Assembly (NCBI GenBank): GCA_010909165.1
Contig: MU008193.1
Location: 62,001-126,000, forward strand
Reading direction: 5' to 3'
DNA length: 64,000 nt
Origin: Anthoceros angustus
Taxonomy: Eukaryota > Streptophyta > Anthocerotopsida > Anthocerotales > Anthocerotaceae
Under the pieces are notes generated by a model. That model made no database searches. It saw nothing but the letters and a program-made list of their open reading frames with translations, and was not told the DNA's origin. Position 1 is the stretch's first letter. The number at the start of each line of letters is the position of its first letter. Below, piece after piece: positions 1 through 11,857 of the stretch. Made by a program: the position numbers and the translations under genes.

Positions 1-835
1 CCGGGTCTTCCGAGATTCTCCCACTCAGGGCCACACTTATCCCACTGCCGCCAGCGCTGGGTTTCGGCCCCATGAGACTTGTGTGAAAGTTCGAGGTCTT
101 GTGGATGACCGGTCGCCACTGCTGACACACTTTCATTCCTCTAAACAAGCAAGGCGCCTCTACTCCCTATTACGTTGCTTGCCCCACCGCACCGCTCGAA
201 AAATCACCAATCCTCGACCCACACGACACAACACAATTGTGTGTCCGCCTTAGCAATGAGGGAGCCTATCATCACGGCGGGACCCCGATCCACACCGATA
301 ACCGTCCCTACTTAAGACCACTCTTTCCACTCGGGGGAGCGCTTTTACTTGTGATTTGGGATCTGCCCCTTAGGCTCGCTCCCTGTGGCCTTCTAACGCC
401 TACAATCTATTCCTCTACTCATCTCCTCATCCTCCTATTCTAACCTCGGCTTATCGGGCTCGACCGCCCTTATGGCACAGGGGTGGCCCACCAACAAGTT
501 CTTCCTTGGGCTTGCTATGAGTTTGACACCAATGAGAACCTCTGGAGTCTTTCCTCAGAGTCTACCCTCGTCGAAAGTTCCCCAGCATTGCCACACACCC
601 AAAGCAAAGCAATTTCAAAGAACCATTCACAAGGGGAGCAACTCGTTAGGCGCCAGTGAGCAAGCCCTCCACCAGCACTCCGACCACCGCGACTTCCTCT
701 CTACCAGACTGCGTTGGCTCATGCGTAAATTCCTTTACAAGGGCAAAGGACTCATGAGTATGGAAGCAAGACGTGATACTTTACTTTGTGAAATCCTCCT
801 CCTCTTATAGGAGGCTTCCACATACAATTCCCTTA
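1..835. repeat. Dispersed repeat, copy 1 (diverged)
   Basis: This stretch aligns by eye, with many small gaps, to 50,735-52,045 and 52,795-53,705. Shared blocks include the start 'ccacacttatcccact', the 'aacaagcaagg' block, 'aacaagttcttcctt' near 495, 'ccacacacccaaagcaaag' near 592, and an ending with many CTCCTC/TCC runs. The family could be a long terminal repeat or a non-autonomous element, but I found no clear TG...CA ends or primer site. The short open frames here are not conserved between copies, so I do not call them genes. Confidence 0.6.
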
Positions 836-2164
836 GGTGACTACCGCAGTCACCTTTCCAATATTCTTTTTATTTCCTACGCCAGATTTAATGCCCGGCA
901 CCTAAGTCCATTGTCCGATCCTTGGTAAATTCTATTCTAGTAACTTCACCTAAGATCATCTTAAAGGATGTCACCACACCACTTATCCTTTCTATTCTCC
1001 CACTCAAAGATTTATGGTCTTGACCATACCTAGTCCTCACCGGAATAGTGGCGGTCCTTGGTGGATTGGCTTCCTTGCCCTCTTTGCTCTCGCCCTTCCC
1101 AAATTCTGGTTGCCTTCCAAGGGCAAGTACAATTTTGCCCTTCCTCCGCGGGTGCCCGATTCCTCCATCATCCCAAGCAACCGCACTCGCGCCACTTGCC
1201 CTTCTTTCCAGCCTCACCGCCGCCTCCTTTTCCAAGGGCACCCTACGCGGTAGTCGGCGATCATCAGCCGACATCATCATGGTAGTCCGATCTTCATCTT
1301 CTTCTTCTCCCCATCTACGCTTGCCTCTTGGGTTGGAATCTTCCGTGCTCCTTTCCTCTGTTGATTTGTCCATACCTATCATGGAGCATTCAGATTTTCC
1401 TCCCCAATTGTCACGATTTCACTAATCCCTCCCTTTTGATCGCCTCCTTGGCTCGGCCCTTCCTCGCCTGGGTGAGGGAACTTCACCCTCCTTCTTCCTT
1501 AACGGACGGATCCCGCCTCTCCTGGTGGACCTCCCACCTCCTCTTCTATTCTGAGGGTGCCCCCCCGGCCCTTCCTCGCAGCCTGCTGACTCCCAGCCTC
1601 ACAACAAGTTGTTGCCCACCCCTAGTCCCGCATCACGCGTAGAGTTGTTCACCACGGGCAGACCACTGTGGTAGGTCACCTACCATGGTAGGGTGACTGA
1701 GGGCGAGGGCTGTCCCCTCCTGCTCCTCACGCCATCCTCGCCTCGGCCTTCTTTCTCCACCTTCCGACTCCCTAGACTGAGTCCATGTCACTGTAGCCCC
1801 GCCGGGTCTGAGGGCTTCCACCGCACTTGCCGCAGCCTCCTTCCCTGTCATCATCATGAGGACCTATTGTCCTCCCTTCACCAACTGTGAGAATCTCAAT
1901 GTTGGCCTTCAAAATCCCATTATGGAGGTGAGCCCCCAAGTTATGATACCGTGATTTGAGATCATCAACTCCGCGGGCCACTCTCCATCCTCACACCTAC
2001 CCCTTTAGGCGCCCTCATGCGTGGACCTTCTCCCACCTCGACATGGAGGGTCACATTCTCCTCCCTTGCTTCTTTCAACCGGGTTGGCCATCCTGCCTCA
2101 AGGTATCACCGCCCAAAATCTCCTTTTTCCTCACTACCAAAAGATCCCGGCACCACCTTCTTGT
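836..2164. other. No recognisable gene; probable degraded transposon DNA
   Basis: No protein family is recognisable in any frame. The longest frame (888-1,382, minus, 164 residues) is rich in Arg and Glu and has no motif I can name. The stretch lies between a dispersed repeat and a copia LTR. It may be decayed sequence of the Ty3 element whose integrase begins at 3,855, but that is inference from position only. Confidence 0.4.
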
Positions 2165-2363
2165 AGTTAGAATTGCATGCGGAAGCGTCTTAAGCAAAGA
2201 TGCTATATTAACAATGAATCAAGTGTGTTCATAGGTGGGCTTTTATAGGTGGTCTCAAGGGTGTGTCCTTCGCTAGCCTAGCTAACTACCTATACTAACC
2301 GCCAGGTCTAGTGACTAACCATATTGGTACGTAACCAACGTGGTCTCGCTATTATTTCTAACT
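2165..2363 (-). repeat. Copia LTR (3' LTR of partial copy A)
   Basis: This is a 199-bp copy of the LTR also seen at 4,397-4,596 and 14,699-14,900. It begins AGTTAGAA and ends TTCTAACT, which are exact inverse complements. Just to the right, CTCCCTC reads as a purine tract on the minus strand, which is where a polypurine tract precedes the 3' LTR of a minus-strand element. No matching 5' LTR or target duplication was found for this copy, so it is a partial element. Confidence 0.85.
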
Positions 2364-3854
2364 CTCCCTCGACACGCTGCAGAGCTCAACTAAGAAAAGG
2401 AGGTCACTACTAAAAGAAACCGCCATGGCTACCATCTTCGGCTCGGTGTCACATCTTCTAGTCGCACTCCGACGCCGAGTCTGTCGTCGACAAAGAACTC
2501 ACGCAGAGAGCACCATCATGACCGAAAGGTACAAGTCTTCAACTTAAGTTATCTTCAGATGATGGAACAAACATGGAAAGCCTCACCAAATGAGTGATTT
2601 GTCTAGTCACATAGCTACTACAATCTACAAGTCCGAGCCCTTCTCTGTGGAAACAGTGTTTAAACTTCAGACTGTAACATCGGCCAGATTATCATCTCTG
2701 TTGACACATCAGATCTTCACTAAGCCCTCTCGAAAGATCTCTAACATAATGATGTTGAATCTCAATGTGCTTAGTGCGGGCGTGAAACATGTGGTTAGAA
2801 ACCGTATGTATGGTCGATATATTATCACATTGCGTAGGTCCCGCTTGTTGCATACCCAAGTCTGTGACAACTTCCTTTCCCACTGCCTCCTTAGTGGCTT
2901 CGTGAGAGCTTTGTACTCAATGTGGAAGATAAAGATATTGAGGCTTGTTTCCTACAAGACCAATTTACAGTGGAGCCATGAGGAAGCAATAAGCCGATAG
3001 ACTCTTCGGTGTCCGTGACGAAGCCCAACTGCATCGACATAGCAAGTCAATTGTAGACTCCTTTGCCACTAGGCTTGTAGCAGAGACCATAGTTAGAAGT
3101 ACCCTTGAGGTACCGTGATAATTCTTTTAAGTGCTACCCGTGATCCCTTCCTCGGGTTCTCGTGAGAATTGGGCAACGCATTAACAGATTAGATATGTCC
3201 GGTCTTGTCCATAAGAAACATGAGAGTGCCAACCGCCATACGATAAGGTACACTCTCCATTTTTCTCGCCGACTGTGGACAAGAAGATGAGGAGAGCTTA
3301 ACACCAACAAAGACTGGAGTGGTAGCCGCGTGCATTCTCCAAGTTGAACCTCTTGAGCATCCCGCCACATATCGACCTTGATGAAGGTAGATTGCTCCAA
3401 AGTGGACCTTTGTGTACGTGCATTCCAAGAATGTATTTAACTTGACCCGATCTTTCATTTCAAACTCCTTGCCGAGATCGCCTTGATCCGTTAACCAACT
3501 CCACATTGTTACCGGGATAACTAAGTCATCCACGATAACGCTATCAAAACAAGTGAGCTGTCCTTTGTAGCACATACAGTTAGTATCGCTTCGCTTTGCA
3601 CGAAGCCAATCTTCTTAAGATAAGAGTCAATTCTCTTGTACACGAGGACTTTGTTTGAGCCCATAAATAGAACGAAGGAGTTTACACACCTTGTGAATCT
3701 CTTATCCTCATAATCCTCGTTGATCCATGTAGATCTCTTCTTCCAAGTGACCATAGAGGAAAGTCGCATAAACGTCCAAATGATAGATGTCCAAGCAAGA
3801 CATAAAGCAAGGAGCATCCTTACGTGTGAGTAGACTTGATCGCCTTGATAGTCG
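2364..3854 (-). pseudogene. Copia RT-RNase H fragment, copy A
   Basis: Translated on the minus strand in several frames, this gives the C-terminal half of a Ty1/copia polyprotein. Visible pieces are the reverse-transcriptase stretch with EEEIYMDQ-like and SYLKKIGFVQSEA peptides, the DDLVIP remnant of the catalytic YVDDL region, and the connection toward RNase H (YRMAVGTLMFL). Frameshifts and small deletions break it many times. It is parallel to the blocks at 4,597-6,655 and 6,656-8,150. Its 5' side stops abruptly at about 3,854 inside 'gatagtcga', where Ty3 sequence begins. Confidence 0.85.
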
Positions 3855-4391
3855 ATTGGGCTTGGCGTTTTGGGTTCCATGGGCAAACCGACGAGCCTCT
3901 GCGAATTTGGACACGTTGGGTGAGAAAATCGACAAGCGAGGGACACAAGCAGCAGAAGGCAAGGAAGCAGAAAGCAACGTGCGAGGGTGAAAACCTTTGT
4001 TGAACAAGAATGGAGTAACTCGGGTTGACGCGTTAGGGGCATTGTTGTAGGCAAACTCAACGAGGTGGAGAAAGTCCAGCCACCGAGTTTGGTGCACACC
4101 TGCATAAGCACGGAGTATATCCTCTAAAACTTGATTAGCTCGCTCCATAGCACCATCCGTCTAAGGATAAAAGGCAGTAGAGATACAGGGCTTGGTGCCA
4201 AGAGATGAACCGCTTGCCGGGCGGACGTAAACTGAATCATGATCGCTCACAAGAGAGCGAGGGAGGCCATGGGCACGATAAACCACTTTCGAATAAGTCA
4301 GCAGTTTGTTCAGTAGAGCATGTCTCAGTAGTGGAGGCAAGGAGCACTTGATGAGTAAGCTTATTCGTGAAGACCAGCAACGCATCAAAGC
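3855..4391 (-). pseudogene. Ty3 integrase, C-terminal half (interrupted)
   Basis: Minus-strand frames give Ty3/chromovirus integrase: HGLPRSLVSDHD (end of the RNase H-like core), then FYP-stop-TDGAMERANQVLED, then EFAYNNAPNASTRVTPF. The Gln expected in the FYPQTDG motif is a stop codon, so this copy is dead even without the insertion. Its upstream half lies at 14,906-15,160. Removing the copia element and one copy of CAGTA makes the two halves contiguous and in frame. The downstream end is cut at about 3,855 where copia copy A abuts. Confidence 0.85.
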
Positions 4392-4396
4392 CAGTA
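4392..4396. repeat. Target-site duplication CAGTA (left)
   Basis: CAGTA directly precedes the left LTR and recurs directly after the right LTR at 14,901-14,905. A 5-bp duplication is usual for copia integration. It defines the element boundaries and the LTR termini AGTTAGAA...TTCTAACY. Confidence 0.85.
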
Positions 4397-4596
4397 AGTT
4401 AGAATTGCATGCGGAAGCGTCTTAAGCAAAGATGCTATATTAACAATGAATTAAGTGTGTTCATAGGTGGGCTTTTATAGGTGGTCTCGTAAGGGGTGTG
4501 TCCTTTCGCTAGCCTAGCTAACTACCTATACTAACCGCAGGTCTATGACTAACCATATTGGTACGTAACCAACGTGGTCCGCTATTATTTCTAACC
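4397..4596 (-). repeat. Copia 3' LTR
   Basis: 200-bp LTR starting AGTTAGAATTGC and ending TTCTAACC, with one mismatch to the perfect inverse terminus TTCTAACT of the other two copies. The adjoining 'tccctcctcg' reads on the minus strand as a purine-rich tract just upstream of the 3' LTR. It differs from the 5' LTR by several one- to three-base changes, so the insertion is not recent or the sequence contains errors. Confidence 0.9.
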
Positions 4597-6655
4597 TCCC
4601 TCCTCGCACGCTGCTGAGAGCTCCGAACTAAGAAAAGGAGGTCACTACTAAAAGAACCGCCATCAAGGCTACCATCTTCGGCTCGGGTCACATCTTCTAG
4701 TCGCACTGCCGACGCCGAGTCTGCCGTCGACAAAGAACTCACGCAGAGAGCACCACCATGACCGAGCAAGTCTTCAACTTAAGTTATCTTCAGATGATGG
4801 AACAAACATGGAAAGCCTCACCAAATGAGTGATTTGTCTAGCGCCACATAGCTACTACAATCTACAAGTCCGAGCCCTTCTCGTGGAAACAATGTTTAAA
4901 CTTGGGCGAGACTTCCGTAACATCTCAGATTATCATCTCTTGATACACATCGATCTTCACTAAGCCCTCTCGAGCATCTCTAACATAATGATGTTGAATC
5001 TCAATGTGCTTAGTGCGGCGTGAAACTGTGGTTAGAAACTGTATGATGATACATATTATCACGAATAAGCGAGGTCCCGCTTGTTGCATACCCAAGTCGT
5101 GACATAACTTCCTTTCCCACTGCCTCCTTAGTGGCTTCGTGAGAGCTTTGTAATTCGTGGAAGATAAAGATATTGAGGCTTGTTTCCTACAAGACCAATT
5201 TACAACAAAGGAGCCATGAGGAAGCAATAAGCCGATAGACTCTTTCGTGTCTGATCGAAGCCCAACTGCATCGACATAGCAAGTCAATTGTAGACTCCTT
5301 TGCCACTAGGCTTGTAGAGACCATAGTTAGAAGTACCCTTGAGGTACCGTGATAATTCTTTAAGTGCTACCCATGATCCCTTCCTCGGTTCTCGTGAGAA
5401 TTGGGCAACCGTGCATTAAGATTAGATATGTCCGGTCTTGTCCAGCTAAGAAACATGAGAGTGCCAACCGCCATACGATAAGGTACACTCTCCATTTCCT
5501 TTTCTCTTCGCGTGGACAAGAAGATGAGGAGAGCTTAACACCAACAAGACCGGAGTGGTAGCCGCATTCTCCAAGTTGAACCTCTTGAGCATCCCGGCTA
5601 CATATCGACCTTGATGAAGGTAGATTGCTCCAAAGTGGACTCTTTGTGTAATGCATTCCAAGAATGTATTTAACTTGACCCGATCTTTCATTTCAAACTC
5701 CTTGCCGAGATCGCCTTGATCCGTTAACCAACTCCACATTGTTACCGGGATAACTAAGTCATCCACGATAACGCTATCAAAACAAGTGAGCTGTCCTTTG
5801 TAGCACATACAGTTAGTATCCGCTTCGCTTTGCACGAAGCCAATCTTCTTAAGATAAGAGTCAATTCTCTTGTACCACAATGAGGACTTTGTTTGAGCCC
5901 ATAAATAGAACGAAGGAGTTTACACACCTTGTGCGGAATCTCTTATCCTCATAATCCTCGTTGATCCATGTAGATCTCTTCTTCCAAGTGACCATAGAGG
6001 AAAGTCGCATAAACGTCCAAATGATAGATGTCCAAGTTAAGTTCAAGACATAAAGCAAGGAGCATCCTTATCGTGCTTTGACGATGTGTGAGTAGACTTG
6101 ATCGCCTTGATAGTCGACTCCCTCTTCTCGACTATAGCCCTTGGCCACTAGCCTCGCTTTATAACGTATGCGGGCTCAACCTCTTGAAACTTGGTTTTGA
6201 GTACCCACTTGCACTTGACAAGAGTCCTTCCGGGGTAGATCCACTAACGCCCAAGTGTTATTCTTGACTAAAGAGTTATACTCATCGTCAACAGCCGCCA
6301 CTTGTTAGACTCAGTCTAGCATATGCTTCTTGAAGTGTGAGAGGATCTCCTCCTCAAACAATGTAACTCATAGCAAGAGAATAGGCGGCCGGATCAAGAT
6401 CAAGATAACCAGCTTGATTGAACTCCAAGTCAAATGGCTTCTCATTCCGAGGTGTCTTGGTAGTCTCGACGCGTAGGGTACCCACGCTGTGAACAACGAC
6501 TGTGTCTCGGGGTGATGGAGGCGGTAAAGGAATGTCTGAGCCTCTCCAAAGCATGTATGTCCCCAAATCCAGAGGCAATCGTCCTTGTGCATCATCCATG
6601 GGCCGATCATATTCTCTCGAAAGGTGAACCGGAAGAACCGGAATCGCTTGAGGTA
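4597..6655 (-). pseudogene. Copia RT-RNase H fragment, block B
   Basis: Minus-strand pieces of copia reverse transcriptase and RNase H, frameshifted. Readable pieces are WINEDYEDKRF, YKRIDSYLKKIGFVQSEAD, the region after the catalytic Asp pair, EMKDRVKLNTFLEC, and VPYRMAVGTLM. The block ends on its 5' side at the sequence AAAGGAGCCATG near 6,655, where it meets the 3' end of block C at the same 12-base string. Confidence 0.85.
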
Positions 6656-8150
6656 AAGGAGCCATGAGGAAGCAATAAGCCGATAGACTCTTTCGTGTCT
6701 CATCGGAAGCCCAACTGCATCGACATAGCAAGTCAATTGTAGACTCCTTTGCCACTAGGCTTGTAGCAGACCATAGTTAGAAGTACCCTTGAGGTACCGC
6801 ATAATTCTTTAAGTGCTACCTGATCCCTTCCGGTTCTCGAGAATTGGGCAACCGCATTAAAGATTAGATATGTCCGGTCTTGTCCATTGTTAAGAAACAT
6901 GAGAGTGCCAACCGCCATACGATAAGGTACACTCTCCATTTCCTTTTTCTCACGATCGTGGACAAGAAGATGAGGAGAGCTTAACACCAACAAAGACTGG
7001 AGTGGTAGCTGCATTCTCCAAGTTGAACCTCTTGAGCATCCCTACATATCGACCTTGATGAAGGTAGATTGCTCCAAAGTGGACTGCTCTTTGTGTACGT
7101 GCATTCCAAGAATGTATTTAACTTGACCCGGATCTTTCATTTCAAACTCCTTCGAGATCACCTTGATCCGTTAACCAACTCCACATTGTTACCGGGATAA
7201 CTAAGTCATCCACGATAACGCTATCAAAACAAGTGAGCTGTCCTTTGTAGCACATACAGTTAGTATCTCGCTTCGCTTTGCACGAAGCCAATCTTCTTAA
7301 GATAAGAGTCAATTCTCTACCGAGGACTTTGTTTGAGCCCATAAATAGAACGAAGGAGTTTACACACCTTGTGAATCTCTTATCCTCATAATCCTCGTTG
7401 ATCCATGTAGATCTCTTCTTCCAAGTGACCATAGAGGAAAGTCGTATAAACGTCCAAATTGATAGATGTCCAAGTTAAGTTCAAGACATAAAGCAAGGAG
7501 CATCCTTATCGTGCTTTGACGATGTGTGAGTAGACTTGATCGCCTTGATAGTCGACTCCCTCTTCTCGACTATAGCCCTTGGCCACTAGCCTCGCTTTAT
7601 AACGTATGCGGGCTCAACCTCTTGAAACTTGGTTTTGAGTACCCACTTGCACTTGACAAGAGTCCTTCCGGGGTAGATCCACTAACGCCCAAGTGTTATT
7701 CTTGACTAAAGAGTTATACTCATCGTCAACAGCCGCCACTTGTTAGACTCAGTCTAGCATATGCTTCTTGAAGTGTGAGAGGATCTCCTCCTCAAACAAC
7801 AGTAACTCATAGCAAGAGAATAGGCGGATCAAGATCAAGATAACCAGCTTGATTGAACTCCAAGTCAAATGGCTTCTCATTCCGAGGTGTCTTGGTAGTC
7901 TCGACGCGTAGGGTACCCACGCTGTGAACAACGACTTGTGTCTCGGGGTGATGGAGGCGGTAAGGAATGTCCGGAGCCGCTCCAAAGATGTATGTCCCCA
8001 AATCCAGAGGCAATCGTCCTTGTGCATCATCCATGGGCCGATCATATTCTCTCGAAAGGTGAACCCAAGAACCGGAATCGCTTGAGGTAAAGGAGCCATG
8101 GCAGACACAGCAGGAAAAGACGAAGGGCTTAAATCAAAGTGAATGTAAAT
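6656..8150 (-). pseudogene. Copia RT-RNase H fragment, block C
   Basis: A second copy of the RT-RNase H region in direct repeat with block B (for example 7,495-8,000 matches 6,059-6,560). It shows the N-terminal RT lead-in (KPFDLEFNQAGYLDLDP), the KKRSTWINEDYEDKRF and DDLVIP region, and RNase H remnants. It continues into integrase at its 5' side, so it is probably the original pol, with block B being the duplicate. Confidence 0.85.
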
Positions 8151-9330
8151 GTCGCCAGAGAGCGGGACTATTGGGGATAGAAGCGCATCATCATCCTCAT
8201 CCAAAAGCGGACCAGGAGGAGAGAATGCTAGCCTGCCGAAAGTGACAAAGCATAAACAGAGTCCGAGTAGCCACGCCAATCAACTTGTACGCCTTGCGAT
8301 CCTCACCATAACCACAAACACCACCGTGTTCGGAAGAAAGCTTATCACGGAGCGAGGGACATAGGCATGCGTGAGAGCCAAAGACGCGCAAATGGGTGAT
8401 CAACGGCTTGTACCCATGCCAAGACCAAAGGAGTACGGCCAACAACGGACTTGGTCAAGAACTGCTTTGATGTATGTCGCCAGAGAGCCCAAAAAGACTT
8501 AGGACTGGCTAACATAGCTCGCGCCATGGCCATGAGATCGCCATTGGCCTTCTCAAGAACGCCATTCGCGTAAGTGTAGGGAACAGAATTGTCTCAAGAT
8601 CCCACGCCTCATGAGTCTTTGAATCGATGGTTGCTGAGTTCTCCCGCATTGTCGGATCCGATGCACCGTAGCTTGCATCCGGCAACTCGCCATAGAAACA
8701 AAAGGTGAGAACACAAAGAAAGGAGTCACTCTTGAGACGAAGCACGCAAAAGAGTAGCGGAATAATCATCCACTATCGCTATAAAATGGCGTGCTCCGCC
8801 TAAAGAAGTAACAGTGAGAGGTCCACACAAGTCTACGTGAACTAACTCCAAAGGCCGAGAAGCCCTATGAGTGTGAAGAGAGTAGGAGAGCCCCCATGGC
8901 ACACACGCTCACAAAGAGGTGGTGTCTTGGCCAAGGAGGGCAACTTATCTCGATACAAGTCCCGAGTCATGGCAAGGAGCTTGGTGATTGAGGTGCCCAA
9001 GTCGATACAAAGTAGGGCATTCCTGATGGAGGGAGCCTGTGGTGAGACAACCTTAGAAGATGCTACCACCGCAAGAAGTGTACACAGGGGTGCCGTGAAG
9101 ATGTAGAGATCATCGCGGGCTGCCTCGCTACAACTGTTTGGCCGAGAGGAACGATAGAGAAAACAATCCTCACGTCCAAACTCCACCAAAAGCTCCATCT
9201 AGCGGTTGGCGAACGGAATCAAATTCTTAGCCATCCGCGGACGTGGAGCACACTATTTAGCACAAGGGAGGAACCATCCTCCAAAGGTGAATGTCACGAA
9301 CCAACTCCAAAGAATAGCAAGGCCGAGTCA
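8151..9330 (-). pseudogene. Copia integrase fragment
   Basis: Minus-strand frames give copia integrase pieces in order. From the right: pre-integrase sequence (VEFGREDCFLYR), the zinc-binding end (LPSLAKTPPLCERV), the core with SDNAGE-like and NGVLEKANGDLMAMARAML peptides, then the C-terminal HGYKPLITHLRVFGSHAC. Many frameshifts and short deletions leave no open frame above 118 residues. Confidence 0.8.
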
Positions 9331-9511
9331 TCGCCCAACAAAGACAAAACGTGGAGTGTCATTGTCGCTGTAGGAAGTAAACATGTGCTTGAGCTGCAGA
9401 TATGGGCAAGGTCATGAGTCCAAAGAACTGTGAGGTCCGAACTCAAGCTACCAAGCACACTAAAGCAATCTCGCATTTGACCGGTTCTTGGCCTTGGAGA
9501 CGATAGTCAGA

Positions 9512-10440
9512 TTAGCGCCTTGATCTCACGCTTGGCCTCACCGCCTCGCTTCTTCCTGCACTCGGCCTCCCAAAGGTCGGTGATCGACACCAATTGCACG
9601 TCCCTTGACGTTTTGCAGGCTTGGAGGAGGAAGAGGCAGAAAGAGCAGCCTTTGATGGGCCGGAGTTGTTGTTTCTCCGGGGGTTATTCCCTCTCTTCTG
9701 TTGTTGATTTTGTGACCGTCCTCGAGTCACAAACATCACTCGCTCTCCACCATGTTTAGATGTGCCGGAGTTGAAGCGGGATGCCTCCTCCTGAAGGAGT
9801 GCGCCAGCAAGCTCGATACGCTTAGGTGGATTGTCCACCACCGCCATCGCCAGAAGTCCGGACCGACTGGTTTTGGGAAGAGACGAACGACTGATAACTA
9901 GCCGGAAGGCTAGCCAGAAGCTGGACAGCAGCATCAAATTCAGACATTGTAGTCCCGAGTGCAGCCAATTGTGCCCAAGGTACCGAATCGGCTCACGTGA
10001 TGGGCAATACTATCACCTTGTTGCATCCGAAGAGTGTAAAACTCTTGTCGACGGTGACCAAGGTCATCACATTCGTTGATCGATAGATGTCATTGATCCG
10101 CTTCCAAGCCTCGCTGAAGTAGACGCACCGCTTGCAGTGATGCAAGGTGGTTTCCAAGGCCGAAACCAGCATTTGCATGGCTTGACGATCCAACTTGAGC
10201 CACGATCAATCGCCGATCGAGGTGCGGTAGGCTTTGGGAAACACCTCCACCGGGGAGAAGATCGCGTGTTGAGAGCCGTTTTCATCCGTCGAGACCAAAT
10301 CTCATATTTGGTCCCGTTGAACCTATCTCTCTCTTTGAAGTCAGAGACGCTCATAACATTAATTACGAGCCGAGATGGCGGAGGTGGCGGTGGGGTGGAG
10401 TTCCTCGACATGGAAACAAAAGGTGAGAACAAAGAAAGGA
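9512..10440 (-). pseudogene. Copia gag, degraded second copy
   Basis: Parallel to the gag at 11,858-12,829. The UBN2-type peptide FNGTKYEIWSRRMKTAL is clear, then frames shift repeatedly. The C-terminal part keeps LAGALLQEEASRFNSGTSKHG and CNWC, the first two cysteines of a zinc knuckle. Many of the changes relative to the better copy lie at CAG or CTG triplets (see findings). Confidence 0.85.
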
Positions 10441-11857
10441 GTCACTCTTGAGACGAAGCGGCACGCAAAAGAGTAGGAATAATCATCCACTATCCATAAA
10501 ATGGCGTGCTCCGCCTAAAGAAGTCAGGAGAGGTCCACACAAGTCTACGTGAACTAACTCCAAAGGCCGAGAAGCCCTATGAGGGAAGACCAGAGTAGGA
10601 GAGCTCACGCAAGCACACACGCTCACAAAGAGGTGGTGTCTTGGTAGTCTCGACGCGTGGGAAGAGAGCCCAAAAACCACGTCCAAACGTCCTCACGTCC
10701 AAACTCCGAAAAGCTCCATCTAGCGGTTGGCGAACGGAATCAAATTCTTAGCCATCCGCGACGTGGAGCACACTATTGAGCACAAGGGAGGAACCATCCT
10801 CCGGTGTGAATGTCACGGAACCAACTCCACATTGTTACCGGGATAACTAAGTCATCCACGTATAACGCTATCAAAACAAGTGAGCTGTCCTTTTGTAGCA
10901 CTGAGTTAGTATCTCTGCCGCTTTGCACGAAGCCAATCTTCTTAAGATAAGAGTCAATTCTCTTGTACCACAATGAGGACTTTGTTTGAGCCCATAAATA
11001 GAACGAAGGAGTTTACACACCTTGTGCGGAATCTCTTATCCTCATAATCCTCGGGTTGATCCATGTAGATCTCTTCTTCCAAGTGACCATAGAGGAAAGG
11101 CGGCCGCGTCCGGTGATAGATGTCCAAGTTAAGTTCAAGACATAAAGCAAGGAGCATCCTTATCGACCTTTGACGGTGAGTAGACTTGATCGCCTTGATA
11201 GTCGACTCCTCTTTCGACTATAGCCCTTGGCCACTAGCCTCGCTTTATAACGTGTAACGGGGCTCAACCTCTTGAAACTTGGTTTTGAGTACCCACTTGC
11301 ACGGTAGTCCTTCACGGGGTAGATCCACTAACGCCCAAGTGTTATTCTTGACTAAAGAGTTATACTCATCGTCAACAGCCAATTTCCACTTGTTAGCCTC
11401 AGGTCTAGCATATGCTTCATGAAGTGTGAGAGGATCTCCCTCTGAAACAGCAGAACTCATAGCAAAAGAATAGGCAGCTGGATCAAGATCAGTATAACCA
11501 GCTTGATTGAACTCCAAGTCAAATGGCTTCTCATTCCAGAGGTGTCTTGGTAGTCTCTGACGCGTAGGAAGAGAGCCCGAAAAACAGCCACGTCCAAACG
11601 TCCTCACGTCCAAACTCCAGCCGAAAAGCTCCATCTAGCAGAAGTTGGCGAACGGAAATCAAATTCTTAGCCATCTGCGGGACGTGGAGCACACTATTGA
11701 GCACAAGGAGGAACCATCCTCCGGTGTAGAAGATCACGGAACCAACTCGATAGCAAGGCGAGTCATCGCCAGACGGGTCGGTAACAGTGTGCGGTGGGCG
11801 ATGGCAGCATGAGTCCGGCAACGGAGGTCACGAACTCGAAGCTACCAAGCACCGCAG
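10441..11857 (-). pseudogene. Rearranged copia pol segment (integrase mostly deleted)
   Basis: From the right: protease/pre-integrase peptides (LHVPQMAKNLISVRQLLLDG and FRLEFGRED), then an abrupt jump at about 11,575 into the RT lead-in and N-terminus (WKLAVDDEYNSLVKNNTWAL), then RT to about 10,820. There it jumps back to pre-integrase and integrase scraps (CGPLLTSLGGARHF). Most of the integrase core is missing between the two jumps. The frame at 11,245-11,634 (129 residues) is the cleanest RT start in the element. Confidence 0.75.

Noticed and set aside
888-1382. 164-residue basic/acidic minus frame
   Set aside because: No known motif, no splice or promoter context, and it lies in decayed repeat DNA.
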